Under the pieces are notes generated by a model, which worked only from the letters and a program-made list of their open reading frames with translations, was not told where the DNA came from and searched no databases. Position numbers and translations under genes: made by a program. A stretch of DNA of 64,000 bases from Acholoe squamosa (taxonomy: Eukaryota; Annelida; Polychaeta; Phyllodocida; Polynoidae). Each line of letters begins with the position of its first letter. Position 1 is the stretch's first letter. The DNA lies in the NCBI GenBank assembly GCA_949317995.1, contig OX439037.1, positions 53,354,080 through 53,418,079 on the forward strand, in the 5' to 3' direction. Positions 19,728-31,817 of the stretch are shown piece by piece.

Positions 19728-20475
19728 GGGAGTGGTCATTTTTTATCAACAGGGGACACAAAAATGTCAGACCCCTTCAGAGGGGGGCTAAAAATTTTTG
19801 ACCCCTCCTGAGGGAGGAGGGGCTAAATAAGTTAACATCTTTTTAGCAAAAAAAAAAAAGCCTGCGCTTAAATTACTATAGATCAGAGCTATAAGACGGG
19901 GGGTGGGGTGCAGATAATTTTGGCTGCCATCAAGGGGGGCGTAAAAAATTTACCTCTTTTTTGATAAAAAAGAGGGTAAATTTTTTTTACGCCCACCCCC
20001 CTCAAGAAGAGTCAAAATTTTTTACGCCTCCCTCCCCCCGTTGATAAACATTTTTTTAACAACATGGGAGGGGTGGTGGTTTCAGACCCCTGTTGGGGTG
20101 GGGGAAACATTTTTCACCCTTTTTTAGTGAAATAGCCAATGCATTAATTGCTATAGCACAAAGGGGGAGGGGCGAAAAATTTCTGACATCTCCAAGGGGG
20201 AGGGCCAGGCATTTGTCTGTCTATGAAGCCACAGCACATGCACCCTCCCACCACCCTGCATATTATTCATACTGGTACTCCCTCTTCCCTCTGCGTATCA
20301 TGCGCACACCCTTCCCCCACACTGTGTATCATACGCACACCATCCCCCAACCTGCTTATCTTGTGCACTGCCCCCCACCCTGTTTATCTTAAGCACACCA
20401 TCCCCCAACCACCTTTTTTTTGGGGGGGGGGCTTTAAATATCCCCCACCCCCTGTTGATAAATAATAACCACTCT
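19728..20475. mobile_element. Composite Harbinger-like MITE block
   Basis: Left end GGGAGTGGTCATTTTTTATC after TTA (19,725-19,727). The right side reads CCCCTGTTGATAAATAATAA then CCACTCTC. About twice the normal length because a second related unit starts near 20,045 (TTTTTAACAACATGGGAGGG). A stretch of ATCATACGCACACC-like words (20,270-20,405) is extra material. Confidence 0.65.
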
Positions 20476-20519
20476 CTTCTTGACTTCAGCCTGCTCACTG
20501 ACACTGTCACTTAGCCTTA

Positions 20520-21001
20520 GGGAGTGGTCATTATTAATCAACAGAGGGGGGGTGGTGGGTTTTCACGCCCCCCCTCGACAGCAGTCAAAATTTTTTGCGC
20601 CCCCCCGCGCCAGAGGCGCGGAGAGTGTAAAGCGCCCCTCTTTGATCTATAGTAGCGCGCGGGCTTTTTTAGCCCCCCCCCTCAAGAGGGGTCAAAATTT
20701 TTTAAGCTCAACGGGGGGGGGGTTGGTGGGTTTTCGCACGGACGCGCGGAAATTTTTTACACCCCACCTTGACGGCAGTCAAAATTTTTTGCGCCCCCCG
20801 CACCGGAGGCGCGGAGAGTTTTCGCGCCCCTCTTTGATCTATAGTAGCGTGCGGGCTTTTTTGCTAAAAAGAGGGTGAATTTTTTTAGCCCCCCCTCAAG
20901 AGGGGTCAAATTTTTTTTAGCCCCCCTCAGGAGGGGTCTGAAAATTTTACGCCCCCCTCAAACCCACCACCCCCCCCTGTTGATAAATAATGACCACTCC
21001 C
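20520..21001. mobile_element. Two Harbinger-like MITEs fused head to tail
   Basis: Outer ends GGGAGTGGTCATTATTAATC and AATGACCACTCCC; flanks TTA on the left and TAA on the right do not match. A second left half begins near 20,709 (GGGGGGGGGGTTGGTGGGTT), so this is a left part of one copy joined to most of another. Confidence 0.72.
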
Positions 21002-21004
21002 TAA

Positions 21005-21082
21005 GGGGAGTGATTAATTTTTAACAATGAGGGGGGGGGTGGCCGGTGGGTTTGCGCACGGACATGTGAAAATAATTCTCCC
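21005..21082. mobile_element. Very short Harbinger-like derivative, TAA duplication
   Basis: 78 bp starting GGGGAGTGATTAATTTTTAA and ending ATTCTCCC, with TAA at 21,002-21,004 and 21,083-21,085. It abuts the previous copy and shares its flanking TAA. Confidence 0.55.
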
Positions 21083-21109
21083 TAAATTTCACCCTGCATG
21101 GCATTATAA

Positions 21110-21429
21110 GGGAGTGGTCATTATTTATCAACAGGGGGGGTGGTGGGTTTTCGCGCGGACACGCGGAAATTTTTTACGCCCCCCCCCTCGACGGTAGTCT
21201 AAATTTTTTGTGCCCCCCCCACACCGGAGTCGCGGAGAGTTTTCGTGCCCCTCTTTGATCTATATATAGCGCACAGGCTTTTTTGCTAAAAAGAGGGTGA
21301 ATTTTTTTAGCCCCCCCTCAAGAGGGTTCAAAATTTTTTTAGCCCCCCCCCTCAGGAGGGGTCTGAAAATTTTACCCCCCCCCCTCAAACCCACCATCCG
21401 CCCTCTGTTGATAAATAATGACCACTCCC
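21110..21429. mobile_element. Harbinger-like MITE, complete, TAA duplication
   Basis: 320 bp, ends GGGAGTGGTCATTATTTATC and AATGACCACTCCC, with TAA at 21,107-21,109 and 21,430-21,432. Shows that the target is TWA, not only TTA. Confidence 0.87.
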
Positions 21430-21432
21430 TAA

Positions 21433-21975
21433 CCAAGCAATCGTCACTGACAGTGTCAGTCTCACACTGCACAGTACTATTTCAATGAGAGGCACTAACA
21501 AAGCAGTCGTCTCTGACAGTGTCAGTCTCACACTTTGTCAATTTCAAAACACCAAGGGTAGAAAATAGATACTTTATTACTGGGACTAAAACAAACTTGG
21601 CCGAAAAACGTAAACAAACCCATCATGATGCCAGACTTATAGTTGTAAGAAACTGCTATGTTTGAATGGCCTGAGACTGAACAAACAGTCCCAGGTTGCA
21701 CAATTTAGCATGGCGCCACCGCACGGGAAAAGCATTTCCCTCCCCCTTCTGCCATGTACGACATTGCAGTTTGCCCTGCGTCACTTTCGCTGGTATTGTT
21801 AGGACTTGGACTTACAACCACTGCACGGCTACTGCAGGGACAAACACCGGAAGCCCACACCTCAGCCGCGCCGTTTTGGTTAAGTTGTGCAAAGACGGAG
21901 CAGTCTTACTGCCTCCCATAGGTTTAACGTTGTGACGGGGTTCTCGGCGCGCCAAGGTATCCAGTGTGCCGTGAG
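21433..21975. other. Intergenic stretch with a short tandem duplication
   Basis: GACAGTGTCAGTCTCACACT occurs twice, near 21,449 and 21,513. No gene or element was recognised in the remainder. Confidence 0.5.
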
Positions 21976-22645
21976 GGTGTAGCAGCGCGAGGCTCCCATA
22001 GAGCGCAATGTTAAACGACACCTTTTTAAAAGCTAATCAAAAATACTAATGATTGGAATATCGGACTATTTCAAAGACTGAATGAAAGGGCAGGACTCGT
22101 AGATGCTTATTCTTAGGATTAGATCAAATTTCTCTAAATCATCTTGTCGTGGGCACCTTGGATAGTCCATGAAACTTGACCATTTGGAGCATTTTCTACT
22201 GGAACATGCAAAAACAACCCATGTTCAGCTTGTCAAAATAATCTTTTTCCTCACTGCCCCAGCTTCCATATTCTAGTATATCACAAAGAAAGACCCACAT
22301 ATCAATTGTATGTACTTTGATTCTTGTTAAATTATCTAGTTTTGCCACATGGACAGTGGAAAGTGAAGTCACGAATCCGCGCACTTTGCTCATTGTGGGA
22401 GGAGAGGTGGCCGAGAGGTGGTGCATGGAGGGGCCAAACAGTCAAAACTTTCTGTCATTCAGGGAATTCTCACAGTCACACATCTGATTTTTTATCAAAA
22501 TGAAGTACATAATGGGCTATTTCAAGTTAATATCTGCCCCTACATATTTTGTTCGTCCTAGAATTCCAAGGATTATTATTCCAAAATCGCTTGTAAATTT
22601 GGGTTGTTTAACACTGCGCTCTATGGGAGCCGTCGCGAGTACACC
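21975..22645. repeat. Inverted-repeat element with ~100-bp arms
   Basis: The left arm (about 21,975-22,060; GGCTCCCATAGAGCGCAATG) is inverted in the right arm (about 22,555-22,645; CACTGCGCTCTATGGGAGCC). Both arms continue through a diverged AATATCG/ATTCCAA region. The centre (22,080-22,550) has no coding capacity I recognise. Confidence 0.6.
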
Positions 22646-22894
22646 CTGGTGCAAGCTGACCCCTCTCCTACCAATAACGCGCTTCAGAGACTCAATCTCT
22701 CGTCACCCAATATGGCGGAGTGGGATCTCTTATACTGGATTCTACCTCTTTGTGTTAAGTGGATGGCGCGCATGCCATTGGCTAAAAGTAGGTTGGTAAC
22801 TAAATTTTCACAAGACTCTTTCATTGATGCAAAGGGGAAATAAAGGGGTCCCAGGTGATTTTGTAAGATATTCATTCATGAAGCTACCGTCTAT

Positions 22895-23400
22895 GCATGG
22901 AAAGCCGTTTGGGTAAACTTTTGAAAAACACAGTTTTTCTCAGAAAAACCGTGTTTTAGGCCCTTATTAAGGCTTATAGTAATATCTGATGTTTATTGAT
23001 CGAAAGGCATGGTTCTTTGTTAAACATGTTTTTTTTCTGTGAAAAACATGGTTTTTGAGGACCGTTTGGTATGTTTTCTTATCTTTCTATGTACTTCTAT
23101 GCCTTTCCTGCGAAAAACATGGGTTTTCCCAGATAAACACGGTTTTTCCCACATATACACATTTTTTTCTCAGATAAACACTTTTTTTTTTAAAGAAAAA
23201 AACACATAGTGCAGGATGCTGTGTTCAAAAAAGGGCCCCCGTAGGAATATCCTGTGCAAATTGATTTTTTTTTTGCAGATTTGGAAGGGAAATAGACATA
23301 ACTAACATAATTTTAGGGTCCAATTTTTTCGGGTATCTTAAAGCTTGAACCACCACGAATTGGTCAATAATTCGAAGGTTCGACCTCTAGTGTATTTCAC
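22895..23400. repeat. Dispersed repeat rich in AAAAACACGGTTTT words, copy 1
   Basis: Contains GCCGTTTGGGTAA, AAAAACCGTGTTTT, many GTTTTTCTC/AAACAC words, then CGTAGGAAT, TGCAAATTGATTTT and TTTTAGGGTCC. The same words appear in reverse complement at 37,155-37,500, so it is one repeat family in opposite orientations. The family is unknown. Confidence 0.65.
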
Positions 23401-23899
23401 AGTGGTGTGTTTTTCTTTGTTGCAAATTGTTTTACTGTACGTGGTGTTTCCCATCAACTTGTGACAGAATTTTCTCGTTTGCGTTTACATCACCACATCT
23501 TCGCGCCGTGGTTACTTCATCTGCGAAATCGGCGAAGGGTTGTCTAGGAGAGTATTCTATGAACATCTGCACTTCGGTGACTATTAAACCATGATCCAAA
23601 TACCACTTAAGAAGAGGTGTTCCCAAGAGAATCTTTTTTCTGTGGTAACTACCTATCAAGGATCTCTGAGGAGCGTTCATCAGGTTTTCATTGTTCACAA
23701 AGTCTGACATGTGAGTTCCTATGTCGGATTTCAAAATGATCACGTTCTTGAAAACAGCAGTCATTTCTTCAAAGTATTCACATAGGTGAGAAGGAGTAGT
23801 AATGTCCACCTGAATGAAACCGAACATTTTCCCATCTTTCACAGAGGATATGATGTCACTCTCTGTCATGGGATTTCGAACCGCTTTCAAGTCGTCGAC

Positions 23900-24066
23900 T
23901 GTAATGTTCTGTGGGCTATGACCTGAATAATCCATGAATTTAACTCCTGGAGATACACACACAACACTGAAGCAAAATGGCTGCTGGACTCAAACTAATT
24001 ATTTATTCACAAGAGGTCACATGACCTGAATACTGGTCTGTGATTGGCTGATGGCTCAACACTACA
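23900..24066 (-). repeat. 3' LTR of the gypsy element
   Basis: 167 bp, bounded by TG..CA, adjoining the polypurine tract on its inner side and TCGAC outside. Confidence 0.92.
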
Positions 24067-27000
24067 TCTCTCCCCTTTTAGAATAAACTTTGGGTTATTC
24101 GTAATGTTGAAACACATATTTAGGATAAAGACACTATGAAAGTACTATTCAAATGTTCAGAATATGTACTGTCAGTTAAGAATGTTTATGGTAAACTATG
24201 TCAGCATCTTCTCGTATATATCAGATATATCAGTCACTGTCCTTTTGCATATTGAATGCGGTTACTAGTTTTCAAATAAATGAAACTTATTGAATGTTCT
24301 TGTCAATAACTTTAAACTTAGAGGTGTTCCTGGTGATGTGTTTGTCACCTCTATTAGCAGTGACCATTGACCCTTTACGCTCCGTAACAATATAGGGTTT
24401 GGAGTCATACGGTGTTGTTGTCTTGTTCCGTCGAGGTTGCTCTACCAGGACAACATCTCCTTGTCTGATGTCACTGGGATCAGCACGTCTCCGTTCATCT
24501 GCATAAGACTTCATTTTAGCCTTTGCTTGCTCATCTTGGCGACACATCACACTATCATTCCTTTCCTCCCCTAAAAATGAAGGAAGTTTCACCTCAAATG
24601 GATGTCCAAACATGGCAACAGCAGGCGACTCACCAGTTGTACAGTGAGGTGTAGCGTGGTAGTTACGAAGAAACTTGTTTATTTCCTGTTTCCAAGGTTT
24701 TCTCTCAGTGCGTGCACCTTTCACAACCTTGCCTAGATTCCTCATGAATCTCTCACACTCGCCATTCGCCTGAGGCCATAATGGTGTGATCCTTCGATGA
24801 TGGAAACCAGAGTATTTGGCAAAGTCCGCAAACTCTGCTCCTTGAAATGGAGGTCCATTGTCAGTCTTGAGTTCAACTGGTTTTCCAAGCGTTGAGAATA
24901 AGTCATCTAGGACTGGTACGACAGCCCTAGCACTTGTAGAAAACACCGTCAACACTATTGGAAATCTTGAGTAATCATCAATGATGACCAGCAGATATTC
25001 TCCTGTCGGTAAGGGTCCATAGAAATCTGCGCTCAACATCTTCCACGGTCCATCTGCAAGTGGAGTCATCATAAGTGGTGTCTGTGTTTGTTTCTTAACC
25101 ACAGCTTGACAAGGCAGACACTGATCGATTCTCCTCTTCAACTTAGCATCAATACCCGGAAACCAAACTTTGGTGCGGATCAGTTTCTTTGACTTCACAA
25201 GACCCTGGTGACCCTCGTGTGCTAAGTCAATAGCTCTGTCTTGTAGACTTAGAGGCATTACCAGTCTTGTACCCCGAAGAATGTATAAGTTGTCATGAGC
25301 TACAGTAAGCTCATCCTTTACCCTGTGATAGGCCTCATATGTTCCTCGATCCGGACCTGGTCTCAGTAATTTGTGCCACTTGTTCTCTTTGATAGCAGTA
25401 GCAACTTTCCGAAGAGTATCATCTGCCAGCGTTTTCTCACATACCTCTCCAAAAGTGATTGCGACTGGTACTAAAGACATAGCCACGGAGTTGACATACT
25501 CCTCACTCATCTAACTCAGCCCTGTACGCCTTGGCCTTCCGATTGGGATGCCGTGATAGATAGTCAGCCGGGTTGTCTTTTTCTGGTCTGTAGACAACTA
25601 TCATGTCATACCTCTGGAGTCTTAAAGTCCATCTCTCAATCCGTGCAGGTGGATTTGCATGAGGATTGTTATAAATGGAAGTCAGTGGCTTATGGTCGGT
25701 GACTATAGTGAAAGGACTGCCCAGTACATACAGATGATACCGCTCACAACCGAAGACAACTCCAAATGCTTCTCTCTCTGTCTGTGAGTATCTCTGTTCC
25801 ACTGGAGACAGTGCTCTACTTGCAAAACTAACCACGACATTCTCTCCATTGATCTTCTGTGTCAGTATCGCTCCCAGACCAACCAGACTCGCATCGACAA
25901 TGATCTCAGTCGGTTTGTCTGGATCATAGTAGCGGGTTACTGTATCCTCACGTAAGGATTTCTTCAACTCCTTGAAAGCATCTTCCTGACGTCTACCCCA
26001 GTTCCACTCAACGTCCTTCTTAGTAAACTCTCTCAGAGGCTCAGTAATTGTCACATAGTTCGGGATGAACCTAGCACAGTAATTGGCCATACCAATCAGA
26101 GAACGTACTTCTGTTGGAGTCTGGGGAGCATCAGCTTCGTTAAGTGTGGCAACCTTATCTGGGTCTGGTGACATACCTTCCTTGAAAAAGACATATCCTA
26201 GATACTTAAGATTGTCCTTGTTCAGAATACACTTTGCCTTATTCAAAGTTAGGCCCTTCTCACAGAGTCTCTGTAGCACCCTCTGTAGACTGTCATCATG
26301 GCTCTCTTGGGTCTTGCCATAGATCAGAATATCATCACTGACATTCAACACACCAGGAATACCTTCTAGTGACTCACGGATAGCATTCTGGAATATCTCG
26401 GATGCACAGCACATCCCAAAGTTCAGCCTTTTATATCTCCACAGTCAGATATGAGTGGTGAAGGTAGTGATGTACGTTGACTCCTTGTCCAAGAGTAACT
26501 GATGATACCCCTGGTTCAAGTCCAATTTAGAGAACTTGACTGACCCGTTCAGATCACTCACTATTTCTTCAATAGTAGGCATTATGTGTCTGACCCTTAA
26601 AATAGCCTTGTTTGCACTCTTTATATCCACACACATTCTGATGTCTGTAGGATCACTGGACTTGGGTAGAAAGACAGGGTGTGAGACCCAGGGTGTTGGT
26701 CCCTCCACACGTTTAATGATGTCGTCTTTCTCCAATTGTCTGAGTTTCTCTTCAACCTTACTTCTCAGATTGATGGGGATCTTTCTGTGTGGTTTTGCCA
26801 CAGGTGGAATACTCTCATCTATATGCAGCTTGACAGTAAAGTCTTTCAACAGTCCCACCTCTTTGAACAGTGGATCTGAGTCATCAAAGCATATAGCAAG
26901 GAGGCGTTCCATGTTTGCTTGTATGAGACCTAATGCCTCTCCAGTCTCATAAGTCAGCAAGCTTCCTTCATTTTCTTCTGTGACAAAGAATAATGCATCT

Positions 27001-28432
27001 GTCTTCATGTCATGAACCTGAATACAAGCTCTAAATCTACCTCGGATGTTGATTGGTACTTTAGATGTATAAGCTTTCACAACAATATCTGGGGGTTGCA
27101 GCGTCGGCTCTTGAATGCAGCATTGTCAATGATGTTGATACCTGCTCCTGTGTCAAGAATGAATGGGATCCTGGTACCATCAACCTCTGCCATCACCTTC
27201 AGCCTGTTGCTGTTCTTAGAAGTTGTGGGCTTCAGTGTGTAGATGTACTTTTCACCAGTATTATCATTTGTATCCTCCCTGACCTTGTTCACACATGCCT
27301 GTTTCTTCTTTTTCTTCTTCACTTCTGCCTTCGGCTTAGGCTTTTCTTCTTTAGAAGGTGAAGTACAGCATCGTGCAAAATGATCAAGGTTACCACACTT
27401 CCTACAAGTCTTCCCTTTGGCAGGACACCATCGTTGATCATGCCGGAAATTGCAAGAACTACAGCGTGCCAGTTCTCCTTTGTCTGCAGGTTTAGGCTTC
27501 TGAGACTCTTGTTGATATGACTTCTGTTGCTGTTTAAACTTGTGCCTATGTACAGATATCTCACCTCGCTCAATAGTACTAGATTGTTGCTCAGACATCT
27601 CCATAGATCTACCTATGTCTAAGATCTGGTCAAGTGTCCAGTTCTTGTTCTCCAGAGCGTCTTTCCTCAACTTGGATGATCTACAGTGTTGAATCACCTG
27701 AGACTTCAGTTCACGCTTTAAATCAGTGAATTCACAGTACTTGGCAAGCTTCCTCAATTCAGTGACATACATATCCAGAGTTTCACCTGGTTCCTGCTCT
27801 CTCATGCGGAACTCATAGATGCCAAACTCAGGATTCACTTGAGGTATGAAATAGTCATTGAGAGCATCACACACTACTGTATAAGCATCCTGATTATTTG
27901 CAGCCACAGGATCTGGGATAGTCAGTGTATCACAAATGTCATCAACCTCCTCACCTGCATAGTGTAGCATCAGAGACTTCTTCCTTGCAGCATCTGTTAT
28001 TGTCAGACCAACCATCAGCTGTTCAAAGCGTCGTACCTACTTTTTCCACCTGACCCCGACTGTGTCTCTGTCTGACAGATCAAAAGGTGGAAAGTGTGGC
28101 AGAGCGTCAGCCATGATTGCCTTCAAGCACAGATGCTCAGGGTTACTTACAGGATCAACAGTTAATGTCAGTAAAGTCACTCACCCTGTCTTGGAAGTCT
28201 TAATCAGTCCTACCTCAATACAGTGGTGGTGGTAGTAGCACACTGTTGGCCTGTCCCTGGATCTTAGCGCACCTCAGCAGTGGCAGGTGTACACACAGAG
28301 CAGCAACAGGTAAGCAGGGAGGGGAGCTCCAATCCAGCTATTTCTCCAAAATTCTCCTTATTCGGCCAATAACTCGTGTAAATTCCTATCTCTCCTGGAT
28401 CACCGAGTTACCATCCCATCCTCGTCGCCAAA

Positions 28433-28599
28433 TGTAATGTTCTATGGGCTATGACCTGAATAATCCATGAATTTAACTCCTGGAGATACACACACAACAC
28501 TGAACCAAAATGGCTGCTGGACTCAAACTAATTATTTATTCACAAGAGGTCACATGACCTGAATACTGGTCTGTGATTGGCCGATGGCTCAACACTACA
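28433..28599 (-). repeat. 5' LTR of the gypsy element
   Basis: 167 bp, the same length as the 3' LTR with about three differences. The primer-binding-like tract follows on its inner side. Confidence 0.92.
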
Positions 28600-31285
28600 T
28601 CGACCTTCCAGTGTTGTTCGGATGCCATAACCTGCTGATCCTGGTGTTTCATCTTTCTCCATTCACACTCCCATACGACGATCAACTTGTGACCTAGAGC
28701 TTTTAAGTAAGCGGTTACTCTAGCTGCTGTGTCACGTTTCTCGTCCCTGTCTGAAGCACACGGATATCTGCACAGCGGTATGCACTTGTGAGCGTGGAAC
28801 CAACACCCGTGAATTTGGAAAACGGTATTAGAGGACGGGTGAAAACAGTCTACGCGAATTTTTCGGCAACCTAGAGATACCTCCCCTCCGTTGAAAGCGT
28901 GGAGAAGTTTCACGCTGTGGGCATGCTCCACGTAGCATAACCACTCTAACGCGGACTTAGAGTGTCTTTGCCTAATTTTCGGTTTGAACTCAGTCTTGGG
29001 TCGTCTCACCAGGTAATAACCTGTGCAGTGTGCTTTGCTCATGCAGCGCAAGTACAGAGAGTTAGCGTCTACACCGAGGATGTGCTCGCATGTTCTCGCT
29101 TCTTCGCCGTACTTGTGTTTCCTTATCAGGGTGGCACCCTTCTCGTGAAATCTATGGAAGATTATGGAAGGACCCCCGACCAGATTTTTTTTATCAGAGA
29201 GTAGAGGTGGGAGTCGAACTGGTGAAAGGTCACGAACGGTGTCTGTGTGGTTTGAAAAAGGAACCGTAAAGTCAAACCCAGAAGGGAGTTTCCGTCTTTG
29301 AACATGTCAATGTTGTGGTCCCTGAAAAATTTAGCGTGATTATTCAGTGCCTCTATGAAGGGTTTCACCTCTTTATTGTTGTAGTAGATCAAGTAATCTC
29401 TGAAAGTTTGCATGTTCTGTTCGGACCAAACCTTTTCACATTCGGCGTAGTCAGATTCAAACATCTTGGTGCCAGTCAGTTTGCTGTTAAATGCAAATCT
29501 TGGTGGTAGTGTTCTGTTTTCCAGTTTCCTGGTAGATGTCATCCATTCGTAAGGAAAGTGACCTTTGTGTTGATTTCTGGTGAAAGCTAGTAGATAATTT
29601 GCGTAATTATAACCAGGTGCCAAATAGTTTACTACGTCCAAGAAAACAGTGTGCTGAGTGTAAATCGCCAAGCATTGGTTACTTCTCTTTATGACGCTGA
29701 ATTCCTCGTTCTCTCGGTCTTTGGAGGAGAAGAACGAGTGAAGCTGTACTTTGATCAGATTTAAGTCATAACGCCCCGAGTTGAAACCTACGACCGGAAC
29801 TTGGCAGAGATATTTCAAAAGTCTCTTCTTCAGTTCAACTAAAGGGTGTCTTAACCGAGTTTCATTGAAGTCGATGTCGGGAGGACTGAATGCCTCCTCT
29901 AGGTGGAGAGCTTCAGCTATCCTCTCATCTAACTTCGCTAACGTCGGCTGGTAAAGTTCTAGCACTGCTTCCCTGATGACCTTGGCGGTGTCGTTTATGT
30001 AATTCAAAACCCTATCCAACAAGGGGTCTGAATCTGTGTCGGATTGTCTCACGAAGCAGACCGGACCTTCGTGTCCTGGAAAGTCGGATGCGACGCTAGC
30101 CAACAGAGGGATGTGTTCCCACAGGACTGACACATGTTCGGACGACGGTTCTTTGGACGGTCTGAAGAAAGCTTCGAAATCGAAGGTAATTTTGTAAGGG
30201 TACATTTTTGAATTTCCGTCGGGAGGAAAAATGGAAAAATCTGCTAGTGCTTCGAAAACCGTTTTCGAATTTTGGTAGATTTCACCTACGTATTTCAAGG
30301 CGACTTGTATGCAAGGTGAAAGTTGGTTCCTGTGTCTTTTCAGTAAGAACTTAGTTGTGAATGCCGACTTACACTCGGGACATTCGTAGATGCCAGCGTA
30401 TTCATTGAAATCTGTAATGAGGGACATGTGCAAACCATGTGTCGCGGACAGGTGTAGGTTGACTTTACCTCGGGTGGCCGATGGTTTTGGAAGGTGGACT
30501 GATCAGGCTAACTCGGTTTTTCAGGTTCTGAACTCTCACTTTACGGGTGGTGTAAACTGCTATTTGTATATCAAACAAGTTCTCTAACGTGGGTAAGTCC
30601 CTGATGATCAAACCTGGAAAGGTTTCAGGTTTAGCAGTGGAATCAAACTGACACAACAATTTTTAAGCATGTTTGTCGGTCTTGTATAAGTGAAAGGATA
30701 TGCAGCGAAAGACACATAACTTGTCCCTGTTGGGAAAATCTAACACACCTCCTCTCTTTTTAAGTCGACCCGAATGGGTAACCCTGCCCCCTATGGGGAA
30801 TTCTCTGGGTCCCATGTAAACGCAAACGTTCAAATTGGTTGGAAAAAAGAACTTTCCAGTTGGTGTCAGAGTCTCAAAGTTTCTGTACTTCTTCGGAAGT
30901 GACAGTGTTTTCCATGAGGGAGAGAAGCTCTTCCAAAGTTTCTGAATTAGTTATGGTGGGGAGGGGTTGTAAAAGAGTCGCGTTGTTTTGGGAGGCGTGA
31001 AAGTAGCATAGTTTGTTTCTGTTTTCTCTGTGTTGTAAAATTAACCCTACTGACAAACCCACTTTGTATCTGAATCTTTGCGTGATGGGAATCTGACGCA
31101 TAGTATCTACAGCGTCACTCAATTCACCGGTTGGTAGTCTTATGTTTGTTACACTCACGCGACTCCCGTGTGTCCTGACTCCTGTTTGTATTGCGGGCCA
31201 ATTCCTGGTGAATATTTCCCTACATTTTTTCCACGTGTCTGTGGTAATTATACACCCTTTTAAATGATGATCCATTTTCACTGAG

Positions 31286-31339
<54 letters not shown>

Positions 31340-31341
31340 AT
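31286..31341. repeat. (TATC)n microsatellite
   Basis: About 14 tandem TATC units with one variant near the end, between two parts of the PolB fossil. Confidence 0.95.
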
Positions 31342-31617
31342 CAACTATTTATCTGTACACCTATATACACAACATACCTACACAAAGTATATACACTGAT
31401 TGAGATGTGTGTGACATACGTCAACACTATCTCACACACATCTCAATCAATTTTTATCAAGAAATTCAAGGATAATCTCTTTTTTGTCACCAAGTTCTTT
31501 CAGCGCCTTGGTCGAAAGCGTCACAGCGTCCTGTGTCAGAGTTTTCTGGGGTCCTTCGTACCTGCGCATGTGGATGACGTTCTTACCCTTGTAGTAGCTG
31601 ACAGCAACATACAGCGC

Positions 31618-31817
31618 NNNNNNNNNNNNNNNNNNNNNNNNNNNNNNNNNNNNNNNNNNNNNNNNNNNNNNNNNNNNNNNNNNNNNNNNNNNNNNNNNNN
31701 NNNNNNNNNNNNNNNNNNNNNNNNNNNNNNNNNNNNNNNNNNNNNNNNNNNNNNNNNNNNNNNNNNNNNNNNNNNNNNNNNNNNNNNNNNNNNNNNNNNN
31801 NNNNNNNNNNNNNNNNN
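31618..31817. other. Assembly gap (200 N)
   Basis: Exactly 200 unknown bases; the round number suggests a gap of estimated or default size. The content changes from the PolB fossil (left) to a DIRS-like retroelement (right), so the join may hide a boundary or a misjoin. Confidence 0.98.

Larger units (their letters stand above)
23900..28599 (-). mobile_element. Ty3/gypsy LTR retrotransposon, young fossil
   Basis: Near full-length element, 4.7 kb, transcribed on the - strand. Two 167-bp LTRs (5' LTR 28,433-28,599; 3' LTR 23,900-24,066) begin TGTAGTG and end ATTACA in element orientation. They differ at about 3 positions (1.8%), so insertion was recent. The target duplication TCGAC lies at 23,895-23,899 and 28,600-28,604. 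Parts in order: primer-binding-like TGGCGACGAGG next to the 5' LTR, gag with a CCHC zinc knuckle (about 27.3-28.0 kb), aspartic protease with DTGAG (27.1 kb), reverse transcriptase (about 26.1-27.0 kb), RNase H (25.6-25.9 kb), integrase with its HHCC region and core (24.4-25.4 kb), and a polypurine tract AAAAGGGGAGA beside the 3' LTR. About two interruptions of the coding frame; otherwise it looks whole. Confidence 0.92.
23432..31617 (-). mobile_element. Polinton-like / protein-primed PolB element, fossil
   Basis: Fossil virus-like element on the - strand, in two parts (28,605-31,617 and 23,432-23,894) separated by an LTR retrotransposon. Reading right to left: a possible small PC4-like ssDNA-binding protein (31,447-31,617), an upstream accessory region (about 30,880-31,280), then a family-B (DNA_pol_B_2, protein-primed) polymerase. 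The polymerase N-terminal region has LSLITDFNEYAGIYECP-like text with a CxxC..HxxxH zinc-finger-like patch (about 30,400), an exonuclease-like region with FDFEAFF (30,180), then an R..C.RIRVDCF/GCWFH-type segment and the thumb/palm entry region (23.4-23.9 kb). It is incomplete and broken, with roughly five or more interruptions. No capsid gene or terminal inverted repeats were seen. The age is older than the LTR element inside it. Confidence 0.7.

Noticed and set aside
21696-22021. Short frames on both strands at 21.7-22.0 kb
   Set aside because: They overlap an arm of an inverted-repeat element, and neither resembles a known protein.
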